Shown here: positions 44,460 to 55,434 of the stretch, in pieces | Layout of the letters: each line of letters opens with the position of its first letter | Position numbering within the stretch: the first letter of the stretch is position 1 | Assembly (NCBI GenBank): GCA_032716605.1 | Contig: CM064502.1 | Span: forward strand, 55,333,556 to 55,397,555 | Origin: Paralithodes platypus | Lineage: Eukaryota > Arthropoda > Malacostraca > Decapoda > Lithodidae | Direction: 5' to 3' | Length of the DNA stretch: 64,000 nt | The notes under the pieces: generated by a model | The model's database searches: none | What the model was told of the DNA's origin: nothing | Seen by the model: only the letters and a program-made list of their open reading frames with translations | Translations under genes and position numbers: made by a program

Positions 44460-45110
44460 ATTCAAATAACCTCACAACATGCCCACAACCGACTTAGAAC
44501 CATAATACTCTCAACTTTTGAAAAAGACAGACACCTTATAGTTCTCGGAGCTATATTGTCTATATTTTTCGAGGGGCGAAAATTAAGCATATCCTACAAG
44601 GAAGCCGATTCATATAGCTTTCGAATGCACCCATTACAGCCATTCAAATAACCTCACCCCAATATAGTCATTCATGGTTTAACTGTGTGCATTGTCAATT
44701 TCCCACAATCAAAATTATAATCCCAAATTTGCCCGGGTTCCCCACGTATCTTGTTAGGAGAGGCTAAAGTAGATCAAAGTCACCTGAAATATATCTTGGG
44801 AACTCTCTGTTGCGCGACATTTCCAAATATATGATCAAAAGTTAATACATCTCAATTCTTTGGCAAATATATATGTATTTGGACACTAAGGAATTTGTTT
44901 TGATTTCTCGTGATGCGCTGTATCCTATGGCTCTAAACTGATTTTATTACCCATTTGTGTGACTATTGGAGCCTATTAAAATGTTGACTGAACATTTATT
45001 TGTGTTATCTTCTGAATAAATCTCGGGTAATTTAGACCTATATTTGAGTTTTAGTACTTCATAACAAAATTTCATTAGTTATGAATTAGTCTCCTCATGA
45101 TTGAGTCTGT
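44460..45110. other. Non-coding span with a 60-bp flanking duplication
   Basis: AGCTTTCGAATGCACCCATT at 44620-44639 repeats 43768-43787 with its neighbours, so the two lie either side of copy D. Otherwise unrecognised. Confidence 0.45.
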
Positions 45111-45164
45111 AATGTGGGTGTACTTTACCCAAAAGGTAGGTCAAACGCCTAAAATCGTCGAAGT

Positions 45165-45400
45165 CACCCCCAATCGCCCATGGCCTTTTGAATAAAATCA
45201 CCCACAAAACACCTTAACTTACCCATGTAATATAGCTTTTGGTCCATAACCATGCCCAAGTTACCCATGGGCTTCTGTTTTTGGTCCAAAAACATCCAAG
45301 TTCCAAAATTACTCGCAAAACACCCAACATTAATCATGGCCTTTGGTCCAAAATCAACCATGGACCATCCTTTGGTCCATAATCACTACAAAAACACAGC
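45165..45400. repeat. Diverged tandem repeat CCATGGCCTTTGGTCCAAAAT
   Basis: ATGGCCTTT, TTTGGTCCA(A/T)AA and AAAACACC words recur at 40-60 bp spacing. Open frames here are by-products. Confidence 0.65.
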
Positions 45401-45830
45401 TTCTTGCTCCTCTTCATGGGAATTGGCTAGTCTACCCTACACCAATATTTAGTAGAAATACAAGATGAAGTATGCTTGTAGTAGGCCTACACACAAAACT
45501 GTAAATAATTAATAATAATAATAATATATCATAAATTTAACCATTTTTATCCATCACAATTTTTTTTTTATTCTGTATTTGTGCACTATAAATGTCTATT
45601 ACTAAAATTTCCTTATAGCCTGAAGATGGAAAGTGGTCAACTGTCAACTTGCACTGTCAAACAAGCAGTGAAGCCTCGGTAAGCGTGGCCGTAGCACAAT
45701 GAAAATTCAGTTCGCAGGAGCACTTTTTCCAACAACTTATTTTGTGAAATTTGGCCCGACACATTCCAAATAAAGCTTTCATAAAAAGTCTCTCATGAAA
45801 GCTAATATACCTTCATGTGACTGATCCATT

Positions 45831-45990
45831 ATGACAAGTAAATAAACTGGGACAAAGACAATAATATTGTCTTTGTCCCAGTTTATTTACTTGTCATATT
45901 ATATTATATGACAAAGACAATAATATTGTCTTTGTCCCAGTTTATTTACTTGTCATATTATATTATATGACAAGTAAATAAACTGGGACA
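45831..45990. repeat. Compound palindrome, 32-bp arms with 3-base loop
   Basis: The arm ATGACAAGTAAATAAACTGG plus GACAAAGACAAT (45831-45862) is followed by AAT and then its exact complement to 45897. After ATTATATTAT a shortened copy follows, and CCCAGTTTATTTACTTGTCA then pairs with TGACAAGTAAATAAACTGGG near 45968-45987. Cruciform or hairpin potential is very strong. Confidence 0.97.
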
Positions 45991-46453
45991 AATTGGGACT
46001 TATATTATAAGGTAAGGTAAGAAGGTAAACATCGACAAGAGCTTCATTTCTTTATTATTGTAATGTTTGAGGATGCACAGAACCCATTCTCAGAGAGACT
46101 CTACCTTCAGTCTATACAGCAGGGTGGCAAACCAGGGCAATGTTATTTGGGGGATTAAATTCAGAGTGAGGGGAAATACAGGAACATTTGTATCAAGTTG
46201 CATTGCTTTGGCCATTAAATCACTTCCTGGGGCATAATAGAAACATAGATTTTACTTTGTATATTTAACGATGAGGACTACATACAAGGGACTCAACGAA
46301 GCACTATTCACACCCAGTCTTAAAATTTGTGTTGTTGTCGACGTATAAAATAAACACGTCAACAACATCAACAATTTTGAGACTGGGTGTGAATAGTGCT
46401 TAGTTTGCCAGTCGGCTACATAGTTGCTCATAAGAAGCATAATTGGGAGTGTA

Positions 46454-46674
46454 CAGTGGCGCTAATAAGTCATGTCTCGACACCAAGTATGTTTTGATCA
46501 ATACTGTACTGTAATTGGTATCGGCAATATCTAAGCTTCATTTCTTCATATCGAGTGAAATATACCAACACGTTCCTACACTTACTCACCCTATACAACA
46601 TCTGACGGACATTAATGCAGCACAGAGCAAGCCAAACGTAATGACAGCTGGGACATGACTTATTAGCGCCACCG
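46454..46674. mobile_element. Tc1/mariner-type MITE, copy 3
   Basis: TA at 46452-46453 and 46675-46676 flank CAGTGGCGCTAATAAGTCAT and GACTTATTAGCGCCACCG. It is the best preserved of the three. Confidence 0.88.
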
Positions 46675-46746
46675 TACACTATGTTGGGAGTTTCCGAGGG
46701 ACAAATATCCTGGTGTTTGCTGTTTGGCCCCTACAGTGGGTGTGTT

Positions 46747-46983
46747 AAGCCGGTATCACATGAGCACTTTTTCACTCAACATTTCAATTCAATTCAATTC
46801 AAATAATTATCCTTAACACTGGTCTGGCAGCTTATGAGGTCATCATTTAGATTATTTCGGTTACCTAAATTCATCTATCATAAGTCTAGTTTCCGATACC
46901 AGAACAAAATACTCCATAAATGTTGCCAGAATTTTTTTGATAATCGAACGTTGACTATAGAAGCTCTCGTGTGATACCGGCTT
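46747..46983. mobile_element. MITE, TIR AAGCCGGTATCACACGAG, copy 1
   Basis: AAGCCGGTATCACATGAGCA and GCTCTCGTGTGATACCGGCTT-type ends. The interior holds ACACTGGTCTGGCAGCTTAT and AAATGTTGCCAGAA, shared with copies at 58.4 and 59.2 kb. Confidence 0.88.
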
Positions 46984-47084
46984 TACCCAGCTTGACACAC
47001 AGGGGTACTGCATATTGTTAACTCATGGACTGTGCAATAATGGACAAAATAAAAGGTAAAGTTGAGGGAGGGAGGAAGGGGATG

Positions 47085-47530
47085 GGGTATAAATGGGGGA
47101 GGAGTGTAGGATGTGGTATAGGGAGATACTACTACTTTCTATGTGTCACCCAATTTTGAGACATTTTCCGGCACTGGCACGGTATTTGAAGGGTTCTTTT
47201 TACACGTTTAAATACCGTGCCTTCCGTGAGGCCTATCGCACTTTACGGGTTAAAGATACCACAATTTATCTCCCCAGATAGGTTACAAATGTCCACTTAC
47301 AAGTACTTCAGGTTTTTATTTATAGCTTGTGAAAGCTCTTCAGGTGTAATGAGACTGTACATCCGTCTCACATCACCTACAAATAAAAATCTGGAAACTT
47401 TTGGTTATGAGCTGAACAAGCTAACCATTGGACAAGTGAGAAAAAAAATCAAAAATATTGCCAGAATAAAGTTACCAATTTCAAGATGTGGGAAAAAGTG
47501 GCCATGTGAATCCGCTTAAACTGAGCCACT
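47085..47530 (+). other. Possible exon, 100-residue open frame, unrecognised
   Basis: A frame from 47217 to 47519 encodes a basic tail (NKLTIGQVRKKIKNIARIKL then CGKKWPCESA). TTATCTCCCCAG at 47267-47278 could be an acceptor. The last 90 bases resemble a worn AAGCCGGTATCACACGAG MITE end (TGGCCATGTGAATCCGCTTAA-like), so the frame is probably not a gene. Confidence 0.2.
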
Positions 47531-48292
47531 GAATCAGAAAGGCCAAGTCACACCAGGACTTTAAAAACAAAAAACAACATTTATTAACAAGTTTTTCTGG
47601 CAACATTTCAGATCTCTTTTGCATAAGTATCGGAAACTAAATTGATAATAGATCATTGTAGGTGGCTGGCTTATTAAACAACTTTAATTTAGAAGCTTCA
47701 ACATCAGAATTACTTATTAAATTTAAACCTTAGTGAATCAACTTTAACTGAGCTACAAGTCAGAGTGGTATCCACCAGTTTATTCGGTAATTTGTTGTAA
47801 GTATTTTTATTCTAGCAAATTTTCTGGGCTCCTATATATGTATCAGGATCTAGGTTCTAGGTTAACCCTTAAACTTCTGCCGACGCAATATTGCGTCACA
47901 AGGGTTGCGTGCCACAATCCCAGGTGACGCTATATTGTGTTGACGTTTCGTGCCATGCAATCAAATTTTATGTGGGCCCTATCGGCCTAGTGATGAGCTA
48001 GGCTCCATCCCCTCTTATACCCCCTCCCACTTTCACCTCCCAAGCCTCTCCCCACCTCCCTCTCTATCACGCAACATGCAGCTGTGCACCATACTTCTTT
48101 GTCAGTGAGTTATTTAGTGACAGTGAGGAAATACTGTACGTCTGACCTTGAGCTTGCCTCACCCCCGACCACATCATCGACACACATTCACACACACATG
48201 CATACAATTGCGGAAAGGATTTTTCTTCCTCTTTACTGCTGTACCTCCAGACCCTACCCCCTGACCAAATGTGGCAGCGTTCCAGTAGTAGT

Positions 48293-49062
48293 AGTAGTAG
48301 TTGTTCCCTAGATTGCCTGGCTGAACAGCCTCAAGCTCCTAAGGAAGGTCACGGCCGAGACAGGGTTTTCCCACAAAGTTCTCAAGGCGTATGTGTTGTG
48401 TTGTTGGCGTAAGTGGTTGTGTGTTATAGTCTTCCGTAATGTGTTTGATAGTGTGCGGTGTTGTGTTACAACCTGGACAAGTGTCCTGGACGGAGTTATC
48501 CAGCCTCTTCTGATAACTCAAAAGGGCTGGATGTTGCCCACATCGCAGTCTAGCCAAGTGGACTCTGTCCTCACGGGACAGGAGGGTTTCTGAGGGATGG
48601 ACTTCAGGGGGCCATGTATATAGCCGAGTGTTGTCTTTGAGTGATTGGATGGATTGGTGGGTGATTTGAGTATGGATATGGTTCTGGAGGCTGGCTTGGG
48701 GTGGACATGGGGGGAGTGAAGACAGTATTTATGTATAATAACTAGTGCTAGGTGTTGTTTTGATGTTTCTTGGTGTGTGTGTGTATGTTCTGCCATGCAG
48801 TGTAGTGGGTGGTGTTGGTTTGTGGAGTCTGCGGCGAGAAATTGTGTGCCTCTCATATCAAGGTGGTCCTTGATTTTGAGGACTTTGGTTTCCTGGTGTA
48901 GGTGGTTTATAGGTGTGGTAGCTGTGCAGCCAGTGATTAATTTGAGGGCTTTGTTCTGTATGGTCTATAGGGTGTTGTGATGTGTTTAAGAGAGGTTAGA
49001 GGCCCAAGCAGGGCTAGCATATTACATCACTGAACGTACATATTGTTTGTAAACTGTGGTGA
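48293..49062 (-). mobile_element. LINE 3' end (Jockey-like), 5'-truncated, with target duplication
   Basis: The minus strand reads YKQYVRSVM*YASPAWASNLS, then TIQNKALKLITGCTATTPIN, KIKDHLDMRGTQFLAADST and finally MARLRCGQHPALLSYQKRLD and CPGCNTTPHTIKHITEDYN, the post-RT tail of Jockey-type pol proteins. At least three stops are present. A 15-bp duplication CGTTCCAGTAGTAGT flanks it at 48278-48292 and 49063-49077. The 3' end closes with GGGAACAACTACTACTAC. Confidence 0.88.
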
Positions 49063-49303
49063 CGTTCCAGTAGTAGTGTAAATCTCTATCAATGAATGAA
49101 TCTTTGGTTTGTAACGACGGACGTGAGTGGTGATCGAGTTACCAAGACGTATTACTAGCTTGAAATGCAGGCCTTCATTAACTTTACATGACTGAAGCAT
49201 TTCCATTCATTCCTACAGACTTACACAACAACTCCAATGCTGACACATTTGGTCAGGGGCTAGGGTAGGGAAGTAGCAAAGAGGGTTCCTCTCTGCAACT
49301 GTA

Positions 49304-49562
49304 CAATCAGATACCATAGTCTCTAGCCCACTCATAGGTATTTGTGGACCCCTATGTTTGTCTTCATGCAATTATAACTACTTGGATTTATTTTCGGATA
49401 GAACGATTTTTAGGGCTTTGTTTTGAATAAATAGTATATATAGTTTTGTAGTTAATGAATAGAAAATGTTATTCATAAATTAATTTCCAGAGATTTAATT
49501 CAATAATTAGAAATAGGCCCACGAATATTTATGAGTGGGCTAGAAACTATGGTATCCGAGTG
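49304..49562. mobile_element. MITE with TA duplication, TIR GATACCATAGTYTCTAGCCC
   Basis: CAATCAGATACCATAGTCTC and its inverse (CTATGGTATCCGAGTG) bound 259 bp; the inverted match reaches about 45 bp through CCCACTCATA. TA lies on both sides. Confidence 0.85.
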
Positions 49563-49738
49563 TACATAAGCAAAGGAGTACTGATCGATATTCCCTCAAA
49601 CACCTGCATACATAAGTACACTCAAGCACTATATAACTAAGCCTGGAATAGTTGCCTGTAGGCTCTCGTGGTGCTCACAGGGGAACCAGACTACTTAGAA
49701 AGCAGCGGTTTTCACCATTCTCAAGTCAACATAAGGTA

Positions 49739-49925
49739 CAGTTTGCCGCACATATTCTATTCCGTTGGGGTCGTGATTTGGCAAAGCTGCACCCACTTCC
49801 CCAACCACCCTCCCTCGCTCCACCTCCTATTGGTAGGAAGTGGAGTGAGGGAGGGGGGTTGTGGAGGTGGGTGCAGCGCTGCCGAATCACGACCCCCAAC
49901 GGAATAGAATATGTGTAGCAAACTG
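49739..49925. mobile_element. Foldback MITE, 187 bp, near-complete hairpin
   Basis: TA flanks CAGTTTGCCGCACATATTCT and AGAATATGTGTAGCAAACTG. The arms pair along nearly their whole length (about 90 bases) around a loop near CCTATTGGTAGG at 49832. Only isolated mismatches and small bulges are seen. Confidence 0.93.
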
Positions 49926-50224
49926 TACATGATCATGCTATTTGAATACAGTAAATATTATACAGCATGTGTATTGTTTGGGAGATGCAGCAGGCATAAA
50001 ATTATGCACAATATTTTCACCAAATATCCCCCCGACCCATCTGGGAAGGAGGTGCGTAGTTTCAAGCACCGAAGCGTAAGAGATAACAGTATATTAATAA
50101 AGGTGGTTTAATTTGCTTGTAATGAGGCACAGATGCATATTGAGCCTATTCAAAAAGTTCCTTTGTTCAACGAGATCATCCAAAATCAACAGGTAGAAAC
50201 AGTAAAGACCTTGTATGATATTAA

Positions 50225-50420
50225 CCCTCTCAGGCTCCGATGACGCATTTCATTTTCATTTTCTGGCTATTATTTGACGATTTTATTCAGATTTGGAAGT
50301 CAGAGGGCTAATAGAAATAGTCTTTACCCTTTTAAATCCCACAGATCCTTCCTAAGCTGTATAAAAGCGTCAAAGTATAGCCAGAATAAACTGTCAGAAT
50401 GCGTCAAGAGCCTGAAGGGG
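50225..50420. mobile_element. TTAA-flanked MITE, CCCCTTCTGTACCG group, 50.2 kb
   Basis: TTAA at 50221-50224 and 50421-50424. Ends CCCTCTCAGGCTCCGATG and CAAGAGCCTGAAGGGG; arms TTTGACGATTTTATTCAG and CTGTATAAAAGCGTCAAA. Confidence 0.85.
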
Positions 50421-50691
50421 TTAATAGTCCCTGGCAAGATCACCATGACCAAAAGTGGACTAATAATGTCTGACATGTGGCTTCATATAATAAAATTAGT
50501 TCAAAAGCTTCTATCTATCTATTGTATTTATTGCCTGAAGCCTTGATTCCCGAGTGGCCACAAATGAATCGCCTCCATGCATCTCAGCCGGTACCCCTCC
50601 TCTCACACAACACACACCACCACCACCTTCACTCATATACCTCTCAAGTCCATCACTCTAACCCCACTTTCAAGCACTCTATTTAGTAGTA

Positions 50692-50883
50692 CAGGTCTCC
50701 CTGTACTGTCTCTAGGGTTACGTTCCTAAAAACCCGATTTTAAATAGAAAAATCACATAGCGAACCCTAAAATTAATGGGGTAAATGGGGATGCGTTCTG
50801 GGGCCAACCAAAACCTAAACCCAAGCACCTCAAAATCTATAAAAATATCGTAAATTGGGGCATCGGATAGTGAGGGAGACCTG
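50692..50883. mobile_element. MITE with TA duplication, TIR CAGGTCTCCCT, copy 1
   Basis: TA-CAGGTCTCCCTGTACTGTC at the left and GTGAGGGAGACCTG-TA at the right. The interior AACCCGATTTTAAATAGAAA and AAATTGGGGCATCGGATAG is shared with 57222-57420. Confidence 0.88.
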
Positions 50884-50914
50884 TAGCTAGTTTTTCTATG
50901 ACGTATTGCCTATA

Positions 50915-51344
50915 CAGTAACACCCCGCCCATCCGGAAACCAAAGACTTCCGGACGAGCATTCTGTTTCGGACATTAATTCAGCCTTACGGATGTATCCT
51001 GATGGCATGGGAAAAAACATTGCGTTTGCACAAGAAAAATCTTTAAATTCAGACATTATCCAGCCATTCGGATTGGTGCGGTTGGCTTGGGAAAAAAAGG
51101 CATCGAGTTCGGACAGCACAACTTAATTTCGGACATAATCCCAAGCCAATCAGACTAGTCTGGTTGGCTGAAACAAAAATGCATCGAATTCAGACCGCGC
51201 AGCATTGTGGGAACCGGACATCATTATCTCTGACATCCGGACTTGTCCGGTTCGCTGAATACTTACTTGGACTATGGCAGATCCAGACTTTTGGCACTTC
51301 CGGACAGGGTTCTCCCCCGATTAGTCCGGTTGGGCGGGGTTCTA

Positions 51345-51347
<3 letters not shown>
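50915..51347. mobile_element. pogo/Tigger-type MITE, TIR CAGTARAACCCCGCCCA
   Basis: The left end CAGTAACACCCCGCCCATCC and the right end TGGGCGGGGTTCTACTG are inverted. Repeated TCCGGA/TTCGGACA motifs fill the 433-bp body. CAGTA ends with TCCGG words are typical of pogo/Tigger derivatives. A 5' fragment of the same family lies at 60712-60905. Confidence 0.85.
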
Positions 51348-51426
<79 letters not shown>

Positions 51427-51434
51427 GTATATAT
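51348..51434. repeat. (TA)n microsatellite
   Basis: About 75 bases of uninterrupted TA between two mobile elements. Confidence 0.98.
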
Positions 51435-52327
51435 GGCCTCGCTGGCCCATAGCCAAGCGAGTATAACTGGACACACCAATCAACAAAAATTAACTATCCT
51501 CTTAGGCGATACTATTAAATTTCCTAAAGTACGTCATCAGATGTGTATGTCACTACTGAAAAGGGAAATTAAATAGAATATAATAAAATACAAAGTGATG
51601 ATAAAGAGTAGTGTAGTGCCACAGAGAGTGGCAAAAGTGACGATGAGAGTGCAATGTGAGTAAAGCAACGAGTGACTTAGTGCGTACTATGGCTACAGCG
51701 ACGCATCCCAGCGCGGCCTAAACCTTGAGCCCAAACACACTATCTTTACAATCTCACAACAAAACAACCAGGACACGTTGCGATGTAGGTTATACCTTTA
51801 TTATGCGCTTCTCATTTCTTTAGACTCTTTGGAATATTATATTTGACTTTAGTAGTTACTATGTATTTTTATTGTAACATCTGGATGTCCACCACTAGTT
51901 GCAGTATTATAGGGAATACATTGTAGACACATTAGCCGCTACTGAATTACAGGTTTGACAACCTGAAGGGAAGAGAGGAAAACCTAATACTATATTTAGT
52001 AGTGGCTACATAATCGTAGTCTTAAAACTTCTACTGCTCTTTATCCCGTTCCCTTCCCATCCATCTGCGTATCTTGATATAATATTTGAGGACAACATCG
52101 GCGCCTCGTAGCGGGACGCCCAGAAATATAAAGAGATTGCTGGAACATTGTGTTAGTGCAATTTTAATTTTAATTTAATTTAATTTTATTTTACTTCCCT
52201 TTTCAATAGTGGCATACACATCTAATAACATACCTTAGGAAATTGAATAGTAACACCTAAGATGATGGTTAATTTTTGGTGATTAGTGTGACCAGTTATT
52301 CTGACTAGGTTATGGGCCAGCGAGGCC
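51435..52327. mobile_element. 893-bp element with about 150-bp inverted repeats
   Basis: GGCCTCGCTGGCCCATAGCC and the inverse TATGGGCCAGCGAGGCC bound it. The inverted match continues with TGGACACACCAATCA, AAATTAACTATC, CTTAGG and GTATGTCACTACTGAAAAGG. The interior carries no ORF longer than background. TATAT lies on both sides. Confidence 0.88.
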
Positions 52328-52620
52328 ATATATAAATATAGGCCCTGGCAATACATCATAGACGCAGTAGCCACTAATAATTATTAGGTTTAACTCTCTT
52401 CCCTTCGGGTTGTCAGACCCGTATTTACCATTTTGCTTTTGATACTTCCAGACCAATAGTAATCCCCCCCCAAAAAAAAAAAATAATAATAATAATAAAA
52501 TAAAAATAAATAAATAAATAAATAATAAAAATAATAATAATAATAATACAGTAATAATAATAATAATATAAAACATAAAATAGCGGTAGTGGAAAACGTG
52601 CTCCTGCGATTGCGACTGAC
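52328..52620. repeat. AAT-rich low complexity beside an echo of the previous element
   Basis: CTCTCTTCCCTTCGGGTTGTCAGAC (described, inverted) at 52390-52415 pairs with GACAACCTGAAGGGAAGAGA at 51957-51976, so part of the 51.4-kb element is repeated here in reverse. (AAT)n and (AATA)n follow at 52480-52570. Confidence 0.6.
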
Positions 52621-52844
52621 ATTTTACATCAACAGGGCATTGACATCACACATAAATTAGGCTCTTAAAAACAAATTCTTACGGGAATGATTGAAGATAA
52701 ATTATGAAGACAGTCCTACAACCAAACACCAAAGACTTGTCCACCTTCATGATCAGTTTGGCTACCTCTTTAAAAATAAATATATAAATATAAATAATAT
52801 TACCTCCTTCAGTGCGGGCTGTTATATAAAAAATACGGTCATCA

Positions 52845-53265
52845 CTGCAGCACTTGTCATATGACAATTGCCAAATTTCTGCCTTGAACAAGGGCTGGGA
52901 GGCAGGCGAGCGAGTCTAAGCAGTGCGGGACCGTCCCATCCACCGCCCCCGTGTCTGAGCCATCACTAGTAGCAGTGAGAGACATTTCCAGCTCCCATAC
53001 AGACTCAGCGGAAACCGCTCAAACTCTCTATTTTTTACCGATTTAGCGTCACCTGTGCAATATTGTTGCACGGCAACCAGTGGTCGTACAGACATGATTC
53101 AGGTGTCATTGGAAAGGTCTATTCCTCTACTTTCAGGGATATATCATTGAAATACGTTCTAGCTCGTTTATACATGAAAATGTGCAGGGAATGAAGGTCA
53201 TTTTTAGTCCAAAACCCCCGTATGATACAGTGCAGACCAAACAATTGTCATATGACAAGTGCCAC
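52845..53265. repeat. Possible element bounded by CACTTGTCATATGACAATTG
   Basis: CACTTGTCATATGACAATTG at 52852 recurs inverted as CAATTGTCATATGACAAGTG at 53243. The 370-bp interior is mixed, with a GC-rich part at 52890-52980. No ORF is credible. Confidence 0.5.
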
Positions 53266-53499
53266 AACAAAAGTGTTAATAACCCTCAATATAATTATTT
53301 CATATTCAACCTGTATGTTGAGGAATATTTATTCCTATATACAGTCGGGTATACTTTAAAAAATAAGTGATCCAGTCTAACGGGCAGCTTGTGGCAAAAT
53401 ATCCACATTAAAATAGCATTCACTATTGGATTGTGTTCTTTTATTTCATAAATTCTATTTCAGTAAGTGTTGTTTCCACATAGCGATTTTGATACGTTG

Positions 53500-53935
53500 T
53501 TTTGACTTTATATTGTCTTTGTCCCAATTTTGGCTTGCTCTGCTTGCAAGTTTTACATTTTAATTAATATGAAGGTGGGCCCTGACTTTTGACTGTGGTT
53601 GTACTGTATAAGGGTTGAGGCACATGGACAGTTTTTGTGGTATACTATCAAGCCGCCTGCAGATTATACCTAGCACTTTACGCCAGGGGCACGTTGATAT
53701 TGACTTCAATTACCTTTCAATTTTACCTTTATCTTGTATCGTCCCAGTTTGGGTTTGTTTAGTTTGCAAGTTTAACATTTGAATTGATCATCATCAACTC
53801 CAGGTATTACTTTACACAAAAAAAAGTGAAGCGTTGTTTCCACATAGCGATTTTGATAATTTAATTTGACTTTATATTGTCCTTGTCCCAATTTTGGTTT
53901 GTTTAGTTTGCAAGTTTTACATTTTAATTCATTGA
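53500..53935. repeat. Repeated TTGTCYYTGTCCCAATTTTGG segments
   Basis: GTTGTTTCCACATAGCGATT followed by TTGACTTTATATTGTC and TTGTCCCAATTTTGG occurs at 53467-53560 and 53835-53925; a third, partial copy is at 53700-53780. It is related to the palindrome arms at 45.8 kb. Confidence 0.75.
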
Positions 53936-53987
53936 CCAGAGGGACTAACTTTGGTAATCACAAATAAAGTTAAGTAACACCCCGTTC

Positions 53988-54318
53988 TTAAGGGGAGATT
54001 TCCACTTGAGGGACTTTTTTCTTGACCCCTTTCTACCTCATGTCTAGCCCCATTGCTTTTGAGGTTTTAAGAAGTTTGCCCCATTAGTTTGGTGATTTTT
54101 AAGAATTTCCACCCCATTCTGTCAATTTTAAGACCTTTCGTGCCATTTAGGTGTCGATTTTATCCTGGCGAGCGATAGCAAGCCTGTAATTTAAGAGTAA
54201 TCGGCCTTTGGCCGGGACATTTTTCTACCGAAAAATTTAAAAATTTATCTTGAAAGGGGGTCAACGGGGTGAAATTTTAAAATTGCTGGAGGAGTAGGAA
54301 ACAAACTAGAAACCTTCC
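53988..54318. mobile_element. TTAA-flanked MITE, GGGGAGGCAGACC family, 54.0 kb
   Basis: TTAAGGGGAGATTTCCACTT to GAAACCTTCCCTTAA with the family blocks in order. Confidence 0.82.
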
Positions 54319-54435
54319 CTTAACATTAATCATCAATTACAAACCCCAATGTACTTGAATAATTAAATCACAAGCCAGGATGGGATATTAGCTACTAAAA
54401 ATGCAATAAAAATGCCTGTGTGATGCCACCTTAAG

Positions 54436-54773
54436 GGGAGGCAGACCGTTTTTCTGGACCCCCTTCTCCCTAATGTTTAGCCCCACTAGTTTTCAGATTA
54501 TAAGACGTTCGGCCCATTAGTTTGGCGATTTTTAACACCTTTCGCCCCATTTCGTTGTCAATTTTAAGACCTTTCGTGCCATTTAGGTGTCGATTTTTTC
54601 CTGGCGAGCGATAGCGAGCCTTCAATATTAAGAGGAAAATTTTTCTACCGAAAAATATACAAATTTATCTTGAAAGGGGGTCTAGGGGGTGTTTTTCTAA
54701 GCTTGATGGAGGTCTAGGGAGGAAACTACAAAAATATATAAATAAATAGACCAAACAAACGGCCAGTCGCCAC
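54436..54773. mobile_element. TTAA-flanked MITE, GGGGAGGCAGACC family, 54.4 kb
   Basis: TTAAGGGGAGGCAGACCGTT is a perfect left end; the right end ACGGCCAGTCGCCACCTTAA is diverged. It is inverted relative to copy 1 at 13.2 kb. Confidence 0.87.
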
Positions 54774-55095
54774 CTTAAGGGAAGCAAAGAAAATGTATCG
54801 CACAATTACTGCCAACAATAATGTGCTCTTACAAACTAACACAACACAAATATCAAACACCAAAGTATGTCTTGGAAGAAAAAAAAAAAAAAACAGGTTT
54901 ATTTTGACCCTTTGAAATTGGTAATTGCAAAAATTCTAGCTGCAATTCACCACTTGCGAGTTTCAGGCTATAAGGAAGTTGGAGCCGTGAACGACGCTAT
55001 TAAACAGAAATGCAATAATAATGTAGGTGTCTAATGGATAAAGCGTATGTTGAATTGGGTTGTATGTATTTATAGAAGCACTACAACCGCAATTT

Positions 55096-55253
55096 CTCCG
55101 CGCCCTCCTTAGCTCCCTGCCTTGCAGTGGCTTCGGTCACCCGGGCTTTGTTAGTGGTAAGCAGGGAGGATTTTGTGGGGGCGCTAGTTTATGGCCTTGG
55201 CCTTGCTCGAGACCTTGGGGCTGTTCGGCCAGACAGCCTTGGGAACAACAACA
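55096..55253 (+). mobile_element. CAA-tailed SINE-like element, 5'-truncated copy E
   Basis: It starts inside the element (CTCCGCGCCCTCCTTAGC) and runs to GGGAACAACAACAAC. A 13-bp duplication ACAACCGCAATTT lies at 55083-55095 and 55254-55266. 5' truncation with a duplication is the signature of target-primed reverse transcription. Confidence 0.93.
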
Positions 55254-55434
55254 ACAACCGCAATTTAGGATATAATTAAGTTAATTATCGATGTTTACAG
55301 CTCCAACTTCCTTATGGATCGAAACTCGAAAGTGGTCAATTACTGTAGATGATTTTCAACAGCTAAGGAAGGACCTGTAGGAGTACTGTATAAGAGTTGA
55401 GATTCTTCCTCCACTGTATAGAGGTCTTTCTTAA

